This document shows, in pieces, positions 46,030 to 56,280 of a stretch of 56,280 nt of DNA. The number at the start of each line of letters is the position of its first letter. The first letter of the stretch is position 1. The notes beneath the pieces were generated by a model that was not told the DNA's origin, did not search any database, and saw only the letters and a program-made list of their open reading frames with translations. The translations under genes and the position numbers were made by a program. The stretch is from Evernia prunastri (taxonomy: Eukaryota; Ascomycota; Lecanoromycetes; Lecanorales; Parmeliaceae). Location: NCBI GenBank assembly GCA_003184365.1, contig NKYR01000186.1, positions 1-56,280 of the forward strand, in the 5' to 3' direction.

Positions 46030-46306
46030 GTTGAGAGGAAGTTAGCTCTGAAAGTTTGTTTGTTGGGGGGGATTGGTTTGCACGAATGCTGGGGTGCTTG
46101 CACGTATGCAGCGAGACCTCCTCGTAAGGGGTTTTCCTTGTGGTCAACAAGTCCTAGCCACGAATGGTTCGTTTTGCCTGCAGGTAGGCCACACCCGAGT
46201 GTCCAATGATCTGCTATCGAAACAGCTTCACAACGGTCCCGTTTGACAATTTTATTTTACTGTTCGCTTGCCAGTACGAACGGAAGGGTGGATGATCTAG
46301 TTGTAG

Positions 46307-46529
46307 TGTCAGAACCGTGCCCAGAGTCAAGTCTAATGGGGGTAAATTGAATAAGACAACTAGATAAGGAGGAAATATGTACAGAAGAAGAGCGCTTAAA
46401 TACTAGGAAGAATCCCCGCTAGCCTATGTGTCAATGGGAATGTGTCAATAACCAATAAACACTCTATGTGCTAGACACATAGCCATAAACACTCCCTATG
46501 TGCCTGACACCTAGGGTACGTCCGTAACA
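46307..46529 (-). repeat. 5' LTR of the Ty3/gypsy copy
   Basis: 223 bp, reverse complement of the LTR at 90-312 and almost identical to it over its length (for example both carry GGAGGAAATATGTAC in this orientation, where 44903-45127 has AGAGCGAATATGTGC). It may therefore derive from the element at the window start rather than pair with 44903-45127. Confidence 0.85.
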
Positions 46530-46716
46530 GAAAGACGAAGAAGGAAAACAGGAAGTGGGCGACCAGCGCCCCTATATGAGAACAGATGACACGCTAGACT
46601 AGCTTATCGCATCTATCGCATAGATGCTCGCATCCAACTGTTGGAATGAGGTCCTAGCGACCCTTGGCTGACTGGGCTAGATCGAGGCTAGGGTAGGGCT
46701 GACTTCACACCGTGAC
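46530..46716. repeat. LTR-like fragment ending TTCACACCGTGACA
   Basis: A normal-GC segment of 187 bp joined directly to the Ty3/gypsy LTR. Its right end is the same as the solo LTR at 41027-41213, so it is probably the right part of a related LTR whose left end was lost at the junction. No target duplication can be tested. Confidence 0.5.
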
Positions 46717-46721
46717 ATATA

Positions 46722-47655
46722 GCTGAAGTGACTGAGATAGCTATAATATAAGATCTTAATTTAGATCGATATGAAGTTACTTCGACAGCTATAATATAAG
46801 CGAAGCTTACTATATAGACTGCTTTAATAGCTATAAAATAGACTAATATAATAATACGATAGACACGAGCTGCTCTGATATAGACTACTCTAATATAACT
46901 AACTCTAATAAAACTAACTACTTTAAAATAATTGATATAGATTATTCTAAAATAGATTACTCTGAAAGAACTAATATAGATTGCTCCAATAGAATTAATA
47001 TAGATTGCTCTAATAGAACTAATATAGATATAAAAGATTGCTCTGATATAGATTACTCTGAAAATTATGTATAGAAGAGACTTATAAAGTTGATAATGAT
47101 TTATTGAGTGAGTGTTCTTTTAGCTAGCAAGTCTGTAACTGAAAAAGTTTCGATTTAGACTTTAACGTTATTTATAAGAAGAACTTGAAGTTAGATAAAA
47201 TACTATTTTAATATATACGTGTGATCGAATAGCTTGATATTATAATGCTATAGTTATTGACTTATTAAGCTTTCGTAATCGTAAAAGACGTCACTAAGAT
47301 ATAGATAAAAACGAAATTATATAGATTTTTTCTTTATGACTAATAGTAGAGTTGATAAAAGACTTTAATAAAATATATAGATTTACTTCGATAAGATACT
47401 CTAAGAGAGATTAAATAATTGAAATAAAGACACGAAAATAGATATAGATACGATAAGCCCGACAAGAATAAAATAACGATCACTCTATTAAGATCACAGA
47501 AGACTTTCGTGCATATTTATTAGAAATAATAAAATAGAATTCGTGAGTAGAAGAGGATCTAGAATCTATAAAGAAAGTGACTGCAGAATGATGATCCCTC
47601 TCTGTCAAGCACACTATGCTACATATAGCCATAGCAAGAAAGCACCTTTCAACTA
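46722..47655. repeat. Direct duplication, copy 1 (heavily AT-shifted)
   Basis: About 934 bp that align end to end with 47826-48783. Differences are overwhelmingly C-to-T and G-to-A towards TA-rich sequence: for example copy 2 gcctgcagct at 48256 reads gtctgtaact at 47131. This is the RIP signature. The last 100 bp are much less altered. Confidence 0.85.
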
Positions 47656-47764
47656 CTACCGACCAAAGAAGACGGAGCCCCCGCGACATGAAGCTATACA
47701 GCCAAAGAAATGCTTCATAACACAAGTACCAATGATGTCAACAAGTGCATCCCAAGCCACACAG

Positions 47765-48256
47765 CTAACCCACCCCCGTAGCAAGTCGAATCCAGTAGTG
47801 TAGAGAGTTAGGAATGGTGATGTGTAGCTGGAGTAGCTGTGATGTAGAGCCTTGATTCAGACCGATATGGAGTTGCTTCGGCAGCTGTGATGTGAGCGAA
47901 GCTTGCTCCATAGACTGCTCTGGTAGCTGTGGAATAGACTGGTGTAATAACACGGTAGGTATGGGCTGCTCTGGTAGGATAGGCATAGGTTGCTCTGGTG
48001 TGACTGGCATAGGCTGCTTTGAAAGGACTGATATAGGTTGCTCTGGTAGGACCGACTCTGGTAGGATTGACATAGGCTGGACTGGTATAGGCATGACTAG
48101 CACAGGCTGCTCTGACATAGGCTGCTCTGGCATAGGCTGCTCTGGTATGACTGACTGCTCTGGTAGGACTTGCACAGACTGCTCTGGAAATTGGGTGCAG
48201 AAGAGACTTGTAAAGCTAATAATGATCTGCTGAGTGGGTGTTCTTTCAGCTAGCAA
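47765..48256 (-). pseudogene. Low-complexity Pro-Glu-Gln-Pro repeat frame of a repeat element
   Basis: A 163-codon minus-strand frame in copy 2 whose centre is a run of degenerate PEQP-type units (PVTPEQPMPILPEQPIP). The frame extends upstream of 48256 through LLAGDVKVWIETLSAAGLLA before an in-frame TGA near 48325. It lies entirely in duplicated repeat DNA and copy 1 carries many stops, so I treat it as a relic of a mobile element or of a repeat-bearing gene, not as an established gene. Confidence 0.4.
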
Positions 48257-48783
48257 GCCTGCAGCTGAAAGGGTTTCGATCCAGACTTTGACGTCACCTG
48301 CAAGAAGGACTTGAAGTCAGATAGGATACTGCTTTGATGTGGACGTGTGATCGAACAACTTGATGTCATAGTGCTGTAGTTATTGACTTGCTGAGCTCTC
48401 ATGATCGTAAAAGACGTCACTAAGATATAGATAAGAACGAGATCATATAGACTTTTTCTTCATAACTGATAGTAAAGTTAATGAAAGACTTTGATAAAGT
48501 ACACAGACTTGCTTCGACAAGATACTCTGAGAGAGATTGAATAATTGAAATAAAGACACGAAAACAGACACAGACACGACAAGTCTGGCAAGAAGAAAAC
48601 AACGATCACTCTATCAAGACCACAGAGGACTTTCGTGTATATTCACCAGAAATGGTAGGGTAGGATTCGTGTGGATAGAAGAGGATGTAGAATCTATGGA
48701 GGAAGTGGCTGCAGGATGATGACCCCTCTCTGCCAAGCACACTATGCTACATATGGCCATAGCAAGAAAGCACCTTCCAACTA
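47826..48783. repeat. Direct duplication, copy 2 (little mutated)
   Basis: About 958 bp, same orientation as copy 1, separated from it by about 170 bp. It keeps normal GC and a minisatellite-like interior built from GCATAGGCTGCTCTG-type units. Its right edge lies 80 bp from the stop of vma3. Confidence 0.85.
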
Positions 48784-48862
48784 ACCACGCACAACAACTC
48801 TTTCAACAACAAGCTATATATCACACAAAACGCGATTTTTCTACCCTTGGATTCAAAGCCCT

Positions 48863-49747
48863 TCAATCTGTGCTTGTATTAAGAATAAGAGCCACAATGA
48901 GTCTGCACTTTGTTAGCCGATTCTTTCTCTTTGCTGCGTTAACACGTGAAGTTTACCCATAAAGACCCAGTACCTCCCCGAAAATCAATATCAGTACCAT
49001 GCCCACAAATATTCTCGACTGCAACATGTACGAGCGAACCCCCTGTGTTTCATTAACTTCGAGACCTGTACACGTCCGTAGAGAACTGTGGACTTACAAC
49101 GTCGCCTACAACACCAATTGCATAGCCTGCTGCTAATCCTGTGAAACCAACCGACATGCCCGCAGCAAGGTGCATGAAGCCACTAGAATCAAAGTAAGCA
49201 CAGTAGTAACAGACTCCAGCACTGAGCATTGCTGGTGCATACTTGAACAGACTGTAGTTTTGACCGGGAGGTGGCTCCAGATCTCCAGCTATCAAGACTG
49301 CTATCACCAGGGAGTACACGGCAATGATTCCAGCCATGACCACCGGAATCAGAGACTATATGTCCTTTGAGTCAACCTCGTGCTTCGGTAATTATGGGAG
49401 TGTCCTCCAGACCTTCATTATCAAATCTGGTCTGAATGTCCCCACCCCTGCGATTCCAATGCCAGATTTGGCGGTCCCATATGCTGCCCCAGCGCCTGCA
49501 CACAATTCGTAAGCCATCTCGTCGTAGTGCGACCAAGGTCCATTTTCTTATAGCATACATCCGAATATCATCTGCGAACTATTAGCCTGCAGCGCTGAAA
49601 TGAGGTAGTCGAAGTGATTTGTAGCTTACAGCAAATGCGATGCCCCCCTGCGTACGTCAATTAGCATCATTCCAAGTAGCACGGATTTGATCGTCATACC
49701 ATGCCGAAGAAAGGCGCGAACTTTGGAGTCAGCTCTGCTTCCGCCAT
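48863..49747 (-). CDS. vma3: V-type ATPase proteolipid subunit c
   Basis: Model: exons 49747-49700, 49647-49630, 49571-49559, 49495-49413, 49355-49243, 49182-49098, 49042-48957, 48902-48863 (161 aa, the usual length). Subunit c forms the proton-carrying ring of the vacuolar H+-ATPase. Four membrane helices are recognisable: FAPFFGM...IAFAMIFG, GIGIAGVG...SLIPVVMAGIIAVY, GFMHLAAGMSVGFTGLAAGY, and RIFVGMVLILIFGEVLGLYG with the essential Glu in helix 4 (FGEVLG). The tail ends LIVALILNTSTD. Exons 2 and 3 are only 18 and 13 nt. It is divergent from the RhoGEF gene and its 3' end touches the repeat block. Confidence 0.95.
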
Positions 49748-50409
49748 GTTGGCCTCGGCTTGCTTATTCTACACGTTCAATTCGTCGATTAGGCTTCGTT
49801 GAATCACCAGAGGTATCGCATGAACGTATTGAAGTTGGTTCCAGGTGACACTCCAATCCAAGGGCAGATGAAATAATGTCGGCGTAATGATGGTTCTGAA
49901 GTGAAGTGCGCTGCAGCAGAAACGTAGTGTAGTGTGGAGTCCAATGCAGGGTTCCCACTTGTCCACCCACGGGATTTCTCGCTCGCCCGCTACAAACATT
50001 TTCGGAACATCAGTCCAAGTCTCTCACCTAGGACTACTTAGACAGGGTACTTGACTGCATACTTGAATGTCAATCACTGTACTTTTGCTCTGGCTTCCTC
50101 CCAAAAATTCAGTCCGGCCATCCTCTGAAACCCACTTCGCAAACACTGGGAAACACACGCCCCTAACTTGACCCTACGAAGAAACAACAGCAGAACCTAG
50201 AAGCCAGAAACGTATGACTATGCCTGCATTTTGGCCTAATTAGTCTCTGCACCGATGTTGATGTTTCCGGAGCCTTCGCTATCAGTTTGACGACGGGCAC
50301 TTCGCCATTTCCTTTTTTGGCCTGCTGAAGAAGCGCCGGCCGCTGTCACTTGGCCAAATACTTGATCCTTATTGTAGCAGAAATAGGTCTCGAATGTACG
50401 TCGCCAGGC
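49748..50409. promoter_or_regulatory. Bidirectional promoter region, vma3 / RhoGEF
   Basis: 662 bp between divergent start codons. No recognisable regulatory site. The long open frame of the RhoGEF extends to 50350 without an ATG before 50410. Confidence 0.45.
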
Positions 50410-53400
50410 ATGGCAGATTATGGGGTCCAACAGGATAGAAATATTCGTCCGAACAATTATGGCCATGCATCCTCCTATCAAAGAGATGCGGCTTTCTCAA
50501 ATATATTTGGAGCTTCTCCGCCGCCAGGAAGATCTCAAACGATGAGTGGCCCGGTTTCCCAGCTACCTACCGAACGAACGCAAACTATGGTTTCTCAATC
50601 CTCCATGGCTTCTCAAATATCGTCGGCAGCGGCGCGAAGGCCTTCTCCGGGGGATCGCGAACAGTTGAACGGCTATCCTCCTTCCAATGCAAATGGATAT
50701 CATCCAAATCAGAGACAAAGTAGTGGCCTTGTACAGCCGCAACCGCAGCCTCAGTATCTACCTCAGCCATTGAACCCAAATCAACGTCCATACCCTCAAC
50801 CTCAGCGCATTGACGCTCGCCAGCCAGTGCAATCGCAGTACAACAGACAGCCACCCAATCGCGGTTACTCTCCAAGCCTTGTAGACTCCTACAAGCCTAT
50901 CCCGAATCGTGGCTATCCTTCCAATCCGGCTCTCAACGCCGATCCGTACCGAACTCAGTCCATGGCGTCGATGAGGGCCCCTCCAACCTACAATCCGCCT
51001 CCGAGCAATTACAACCAGGCTTCCGCGAATTCTTTCCGTCAACCGTCATATCAATCTCTAGGGTCCAGGACGACCGCGCAAGGGCGAATCGTTCCAGAGC
51101 GGCATGACGAGAGAGCCATGTCGATGAATTCTTTCTCGACGGAAAGAGATCACAACCAGACCATGAGCGGAAGAGTGATACCAAATCGGAGGAGAGAATC
51201 TGGTGCAGAGCTTCCCGCTGATGATGAATCCATTCGAGATACTCCTTCACGCACCCCAACCCTAACCAACCCGAGTGCCCGTGAGAGGACCACCAGTCTT
51301 GATAATCCCCCCTCCCGGACGATGTCTATGGCATCTACCATTGTTCCTCCTTCTGAAGCAAATGACTCGTTACAGCACAGGCCTTCTGTACAGAAGGGGA
51401 CATCTGGTAATAGCGCAGTCATCTCCGCTCAAAGCAGGTCTCCATTGGTATATCCTGCGCTATTATCCCGAGTAGCCGATGTTTTTCGAGAACGAATATC
51501 GGCTGGAGACCGCAATAAGAACGACTTGTCCTACAAATTCGCTTTCACTGGCGCAGAAGCTGTGGATCTGATATCGTATATAATCAAGACTACTGATCGA
51601 AACCTTGCTCTACTTCTGGGCCGGGCTCTGGACGCGCAGAAGTTCTTCCATGATGTCACTTACGACCACCGGCTCAGGGATTCTTCGGCTGAGATATTCC
51701 AATTCCGTGAATCCCTCATGGAGGATACATCGACACACGTCAATGGCGTATTTACCCTTCTTACTGAATGTTATTCGCCCACCTGCACAAGAGACAGACT
51801 TTGCTATTCTATAGCATGTCCTCGCCGATTGGAGCAACAGGCGCGATTGAATCTGAAGCCACAGCCAGGGTTGAGGCGTCAGCAGTCATCAACAAGCATA
51901 CATGGCGAGGATACGGATGAGCAAAAGCTCTGGATTAATACCGTTACAAAAGAAATTGCTGACAGCGTGGGAGAAAAGGAGAAGAAGCGACAAGAAGTGA
52001 TATCGGAGATAATGTACACCGAGCGCGACTTCGTGAAAGATCTTGAGTACTTGCGAGATTTCTGGATGAAGCCTCTACGCTCTGCAAACAGTTCGAGTCC
52101 ATCCCCAATTCCTGAGCGACATCGAGAACGATTTATTCGGACGGTGTTCTCCAATTGCATGGAAGTGCACCAGGTCAACTCGCGTATGGCTGAATCTCTG
52201 ACGAGAAGACAGCAGGAGAATCCAGTCGTACGGAATGTAGGTGACATTTTTTTGGAATGGGTACCAAAATTCGGTCCATTCATCAAATATGGAGCCAACC
52301 AGCTCTGGGGCAAGCATGAGTTTGAGTTGGAGCGAACAAGAAACCCGGTCTTTTCGAAGTTCGTTGACGAGACAGAGCGCCTGAAGGAGTCAAGAAAGCT
52401 GGAATTGAATGGTTATTTGACCAAACCGACCACAAGATTGGCACGGTACCCTTTGCTTCTCGAAAATGTTCTGAAGTACACAGCGGATGATAATCCAGAC
52501 ATCAAGGACATCCCTAAAGCTACTGCAATGATAAAAGACTTGCTGCAAAAAGTGAATACGGAGTCTGGCAGAGCGGAAAACCAATTCAACCTGCGACAGC
52601 TACAGTCGGCTTTGAAATGGACTTCGGGCGGACAAGGTGATCATCTAAAACTTTTAGAGGAGGGTCGTGAATTAGTCTACAAGGGCCCTCTGAAGAAGAG
52701 TCCGACGGACTCGAGTGAGGTCCATGTGTACCTATTCAACCACGCTCTGCTTTTTGTAAGACAGAAAACAAACAACAGACAGGAAGAACTTCGGGTATAT
52801 AAGAAACCTATTCCGCTTGAGTTATTGATCATCACGCAGATGGAGGAGGTCATCCCCAAGTTAGGCATCTCAAAAAGGCCATCATCGAGTTTAATCCCAG
52901 GGGCAAAAGCAGCGATCAATGGTCCGAAAGCTGCTGGCGGCGCAAAAGAAGGCTTCCCCATAACGTTTCGACACATTGGTAAAGGCGGATTTGAGCTGAC
53001 TCTTTACGCCGGCTCAACAATTGCGAGGCGAAAATGGATGGAGAATATTGAGACGCAGCAGGCTAAACTTCGAGATCGTGGAAATTTCTATACCAAGACA
53101 GTGCTTTGCGACAATTTCTTTACGAATGCTCACAAGGTGAACTGCCTTGTGCCAATCGGTAAGTTCTTGGTGACCGGTTCGTAAGATACCAGCTAAACCC
53201 TGTAGATGGCGGTCGCAAGCTTGTTTTTGGGACGGACTCTGGTGTTTATGTATCAGACCGCAAGCCGAAATCGCCTGCCGCGAGACCCAGACGCGTGCTT
53301 GACATTTCTTCTGTTACTCAGATCGATGTCTTGGAAGAATACCAACTTCTGCTTGTACTTGCCACTAAGAGCCTAATGTCATACCCCTTGGAGGTCCTGG

Positions 53401-54242
53401 ATTCCCCTGACAATGTGTCGCCAATGTTAAAAAGACCAAAGAAAATCCAGAACCATGCCAATTTCTTCAAGGCAGGGGTGTGTATGGGGAGGCATCTTGT
53501 GTGTTCAGCCAAAATGTCAGGCATTTCCACGACCATCAAGGTCTTTGAGCCGATGGACACGATTTCGAAAGGCAAAAAGAAGCCAGCCATAGGTAGAATG
53601 TTTCAAGGTGGCCAAGACACCCTCAAACCATTCAAGGTACGTATCACACATTCGTCTCTGGAGTCTCGTACTGAACACCGTAGGAATTCTATGTACCCGC
53701 AGAGTCGTCATCGATAGATTTTCTGAGATCCAAGCTATGCGTTGCTTGTTCTCGAGGCTTCGAAGTTGTAAGCCTCGAGACCCTTGAGACCCAACCTCTT
53801 CTGGACCACGCCGATACCTCTCTGGATTTCGTCACTCGCAAAGACATCATCCCTATCTCAATCGAACGGCTCAATGGCGAATTTCTTCTCCACTACACTG
53901 ACTTCTCCTTCTTTGTCAACAGAAATGGTTGGCGGGCACGACCTGACTGGGTAATAAACTGGGAGGGTCGGCCCCAGACCTTTGCCCTCTCGCATCCTTA
54001 CCTTCTTGCGTTTGAGCCCAATTTCATTGAGATACGCCAGTTAGAGACTAGCCAACTGGTGCATATCATAACAGCAAAGAACATCCGCATGTTACACTCT
54101 TCGACACGAGAGGCAAGTCTCCATCGAGTGCTCAGAAATAGGATGATCTAACCGTGGGACCCAGATCCTGTACGCTTATGAAGATGAAGGCGGCGAAGAC
54201 GTCGTTGCAAGCTTGGATTTCTGGAGCAAACCCTCACAATAA
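50410..54242 (+). CDS. rom2: Rho1 guanine-nucleotide exchange factor (Rom2-like)
   Basis: Model: exons 50410-53158, 53206-53636, 53684-54112, 54165-54242 (1228 aa). It activates Rho1 at the plasma membrane in the cell-wall integrity pathway. After a long Pro/Gln/Ser-rich N-terminus comes a DEP domain (about 348-425, VYPALLSRVADVFRERISAG). The RhoGEF (DH) domain (about 525-715) starts RQEVISEIMYTERDFVKDLE and contains the LNGYLTKPTTRLARYPLLLE helix. A PH domain follows (about 750-880), then a citron homology (CNH) domain (about 915-1210) beginning VNCLVPIDGGRKLVFGTDSG. This DEP-DH-PH-CNH order is diagnostic. Intron 3 has a GC donor (CGAGAG|GCAAGT). The short last exon ends LDFWSKPSQ. Confidence 0.95.
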
Positions 54243-54834
54243 TGCTCGTATTGACGAAGCATCACTGTTAATTGGCATCGACCCCAGCCTCCTCTCTTGC
54301 GTCTTGCTTTTCGGGACCATTTGTGGCCGGAGGGTGTCTGGCGCTTCATCACTCCACCACTTAACATGTCGCTCATCTATGGGTGGCTTTTCTGTCATAC
54401 TATTGGCGACTCAGGAATAGATGGAGTTTGGCGTATTTTCGTGATCTGTATTTGAAGCCAAGCACGGAAACCATACGGGATGGACGGTTCTTATGAGGCT
54501 GTTTTATACTTGGCATAACAGCATATCTAGGCGTCCAAGTTCACATGGGCAATCCATTGGCTTCTGCTTGTTCTCAGGGAGCATTTGCGAGGTCTGAGCG
54601 GCGACGCTCGACCGCATCTGGGTAGGACGAGCAAGCCGGGCAATTTCACCTCTTGAGAGCAAGCTATTGAATGGTAATCTGCTCAGGTCTATCTTTCGAA
54701 TTACAAGTAATAATGGAATGTGGCACTTTTTATCAACGTGGATCGTCAACATTTACACGCTCTGAGAGTTGTCCTCTATCGAGCTTACGTCTTCACGCCA
54801 TAGGTATTTTCGCATGAGTCTTCGCACCTCTTAA
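54243..54834. other. Convergent intergenic region
   Basis: About 590 bp between the stops of the RhoGEF and Nudix genes, presumably 3' UTRs. Short open frames on both strands match nothing. Confidence 0.4.
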
Positions 54835-55884
54835 TTACAGCTTCTCCTCCTTCCTCAGTCCCTCATAGAGCGCCCACCCAGCCAAAGCCTTCGCATCCCT
54901 TCCCCCCTGTCGCCACAATCTCTCCAATGGACAAAGCATAAGGGTGATTTTCTCTCCGTGGTCTCTTAGGCCCGTCAGCTTTCCCTGCCATTCTTTCATC
55001 CGTTCTCTTGGTACTCTCTTTTGCCACAAAAATATCGGCACAAATTCGTCACAGCCTCCTGGCGATGGGTAAACACCCTGCTGTAAATCTTCCCCGTTCT
55101 CGGATGTAGCACCGGACAAGGCGAGTTCGGTCATGTTTATAAGCTCGCTTGATGGAACCTTCAATCCCGTTTCTTCCTCGATTTCTTTAGCGGCTCCGCC
55201 GGCAAACGTACCTGCATCGTCGAGCATTCCAGCAGGGAGCTCAGCTAGGGACAGCGAGCCGGCAGGGATACGCGGTTGCAGGGTGAGAATTACATGTTTC
55301 TCGCTTTCCGAGTTGGAGGGTACATCGTCAGGTTGTAGAATTAGTAGCATGCCAATGCTGCCACCTCGTAGCTGGATCACTTTTTGTCAGTGGGGATTAA
55401 TTATCTGAAGGGTAGTTGCACCCTGGGGAAGGTAAACAGCTCCAGACATGTCTCAGGGCTCAGTACTTCGTCCGAAAGAGGGCATTGGGACACTACAATT
55501 ACGTACAAAGACAGACCCGGGTAACGTTTCGCCTTTGTCGTTAGACACTTCTGCTTTCAATTTGATAAAGCCAATGCGTTTACCGCTAAAGAAGTCTACG
55601 GACTGAAGTTCGATGCTGCGGAGCTTGTAGGGAGTTGAATTAAAGGTATGAGACGTGTTCTGCTGCGTGGACAGCGAATGCTGCAATGTAGAAATCCATG
55701 TTTTAAAGGCAGGAAACGAAAGCAGCTGCTCCTGCGAGAGGTCCTGGGTCAGATGGACTGGAACCTCCGGGTTGATGTTGGGAAGGGTAAATGTACTCAT
55801 GGCTGCGAGATTTGACTTAAGCAGCGAATTCGAGGAGCTGAGAGTACCAATATGGGCCGCTGCTGACCGCAACCGATGGAGCAT
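54835..55884 (-). CDS. Nudix hydrolase, ADP-sugar pyrophosphatase type
   Basis: Model: exons 55884-55507 and 55371-54835 (304 aa). The 135-nt intron joins GSVF to LRGGSIGMLLILQP. The Nudix box is ELPAGMLDDAGTFAGGAAKE then IEEETGL. Compared with GX5EX7REUXEEXGU, the first Glu is Gly and the Arg is Lys, while the metal-binding EExxEE-type core (KEIEEETG) is kept. The N-terminal half (PVHLTQDLSQEQLLSFPAFK) is a fungal-type extension. The first ATG gives a basic leader MLHRLRSAAAHIGT that could target mitochondria; a second in-frame ATG at 55800 (MSTFTLPNINPEVPV) is an alternative start. The likely reaction is hydrolysis of ADP-ribose or ADP-glucose. Confidence 0.85.
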
Positions 55885-56034
55885 GGAGATGTCCCCTGAG
55901 TCGAAGACAGTGGTAAAGGCATTGTTGGCGCATCTTCACTGAAGTTTTACCTTTGGTAATAGTAACGCTATTATGGAGTACCCGATGATTAGATAAGAGT
56001 TGCATGTAATCTCCGCTAGCGGCTACCTAGAGTA

Positions 56035-56214
56035 CCTTACGGGCGAGCCCTAGAATAGGGACACCGTTATATTACAGTCTATACACCATTTTTTAAATTT
56101 ATCGTATATGCACGGTCTGAATATTTTTTTACAGTAGCGCAATAATTTTTTTTTTGGCTTTCATAATTTAGAATAATGATTATCTTTTGTTATATGATAG
56201 AATATATTTCACAG
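56035..56214. mobile_element. One end of the CCTTACGGGCGAG TIR element
   Basis: CCTTACGGGCGAGCCCTAGA...ACACCGT at 56035-56067, preceded by TA, is the same terminus as the 590-bp element at 21698-22287. The AT-rich DNA that follows carries no second terminus before the LINE tail at 56215, so the element is interrupted there or its other end lies beyond the window. Confidence 0.7.
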
Positions 56215-56280
56215 TGATTGATTGATTGATTGTTTTATACGCCTATGCTAGCTACTTGATGTAAGCTAATGAGGGTAACA
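56215..56280 (-). mobile_element. 3' tail of a second LINE copy
   Basis: TGATTGATTGATTGATTGTT then the unique 3' UTR sequence is the same as at 2399-2465. It is a minus-strand LINE of the same family whose body lies beyond the window end. Confidence 0.85.

Larger units (their letters stand above)
44903..46529 (-). mobile_element. Ty3/gypsy chromovirus copy, internally deleted or misassembled
   Basis: Two LTRs in inverse orientation to the window (44903-45127 and 46307-46529) bracket only 1.2 kb: the C-terminal end of Pol with a chromodomain, a 101-bp insert between single Ns, and the N-terminal end of a Gag-like frame. Protease, reverse transcriptase, RNase H and the integrase core are missing. 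The flanks (ATCTA on the left, GAAAG on the right) do not form a target duplication. A collapsed assembly of a full-length element explains this better than a biological deletion. Confidence 0.8.

Noticed and set aside
47543..47803. 86-codon plus-strand frame between the duplicated copies
   Set aside because: It starts inside repeat copy 1 and has no family resemblance.
1..56280. A biosynthetic or defence gene cluster
   Set aside because: The recognisable genes are unrelated housekeeping functions; no polyketide synthase, NRPS, terpene cyclase, cluster regulator or NLR-like gene was found.

Overview
The window is nuclear DNA of a filamentous ascomycete (Pezizomycotina). The evidence is short GT-AG introns of roughly 47-60 nt with CTNAY-type branch points, fungal protein families such as Rud3, Rad52, Scs2, Ypq-type PQ-loop and Rom2-type RhoGEF, Tad1-like LINEs, a chromodomain Ty3/gypsy element, and strongly AT-rich blocks that look like RIP (repeat-induced point mutation, C-to-T and G-to-A). 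I cannot resolve the class. Coding genes are unusually intron-rich for this group.

Layout. 1-312 is the 3' end of a Ty3/gypsy element with its LTR. 313-3955 is AT-rich repeat DNA holding a terminal-inverted-repeat element (600-1354) and a recent 5'-truncated LINE (2398-3079) with a 13-bp target duplication. 4782-39330 is a gene-dense block: rud3, cytosolic methionyl-tRNA synthetase, a small mitochondrial-type protein, an 18-exon AVT-type amino-acid transporter, an RGG-containing protein of unknown function, RAD52, a UBA/UBX protein, the VAP protein Scs2, sphingolipid delta-4 desaturase, a PQ-loop vacuolar transporter, a mucin-like single-pass membrane protein, a small acidic protein, PEX19, UBC9, asparagine synthetase, mitochondrial porin and a J-domain protein. 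Two small TIR elements and a foldable three-way-junction sequence lie in the gap between RAD52 and the UBX gene. 39600-48783 is a repeat block: an old RIP-degraded Tad1-like LINE carrying three unmutated solo LTRs with perfect 5-bp target duplications, a rearranged Ty3/gypsy copy with two single-N scaffold joins, and a direct duplication of about 0.95 kb in which only one copy is heavily RIP-like. 48863-55884 returns to genes: V-ATPase subunit c, a Rom2-type Rho1 GEF and a Nudix hydrolase. The window ends in a TIR-element end and the tail of a second LINE copy.

All 20 protein genes could be assembled into complete in-frame models; exon coordinates are in the entries. The genes form no single pathway. 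Loose themes are the vacuole (AVT transporter, PQ-loop transporter, V-ATPase c), the ER/Golgi (Scs2, Rud3, desaturase) and mitochondria (porin, J-protein, the 172-aa protein). Two gene-structure features recur: many micro-exons (down to 12 nt inside a gene) and six introns with GC instead of GT donors out of about 85. I found no secondary-metabolite cluster, CRISPR array, rRNA or recognisable tRNA.
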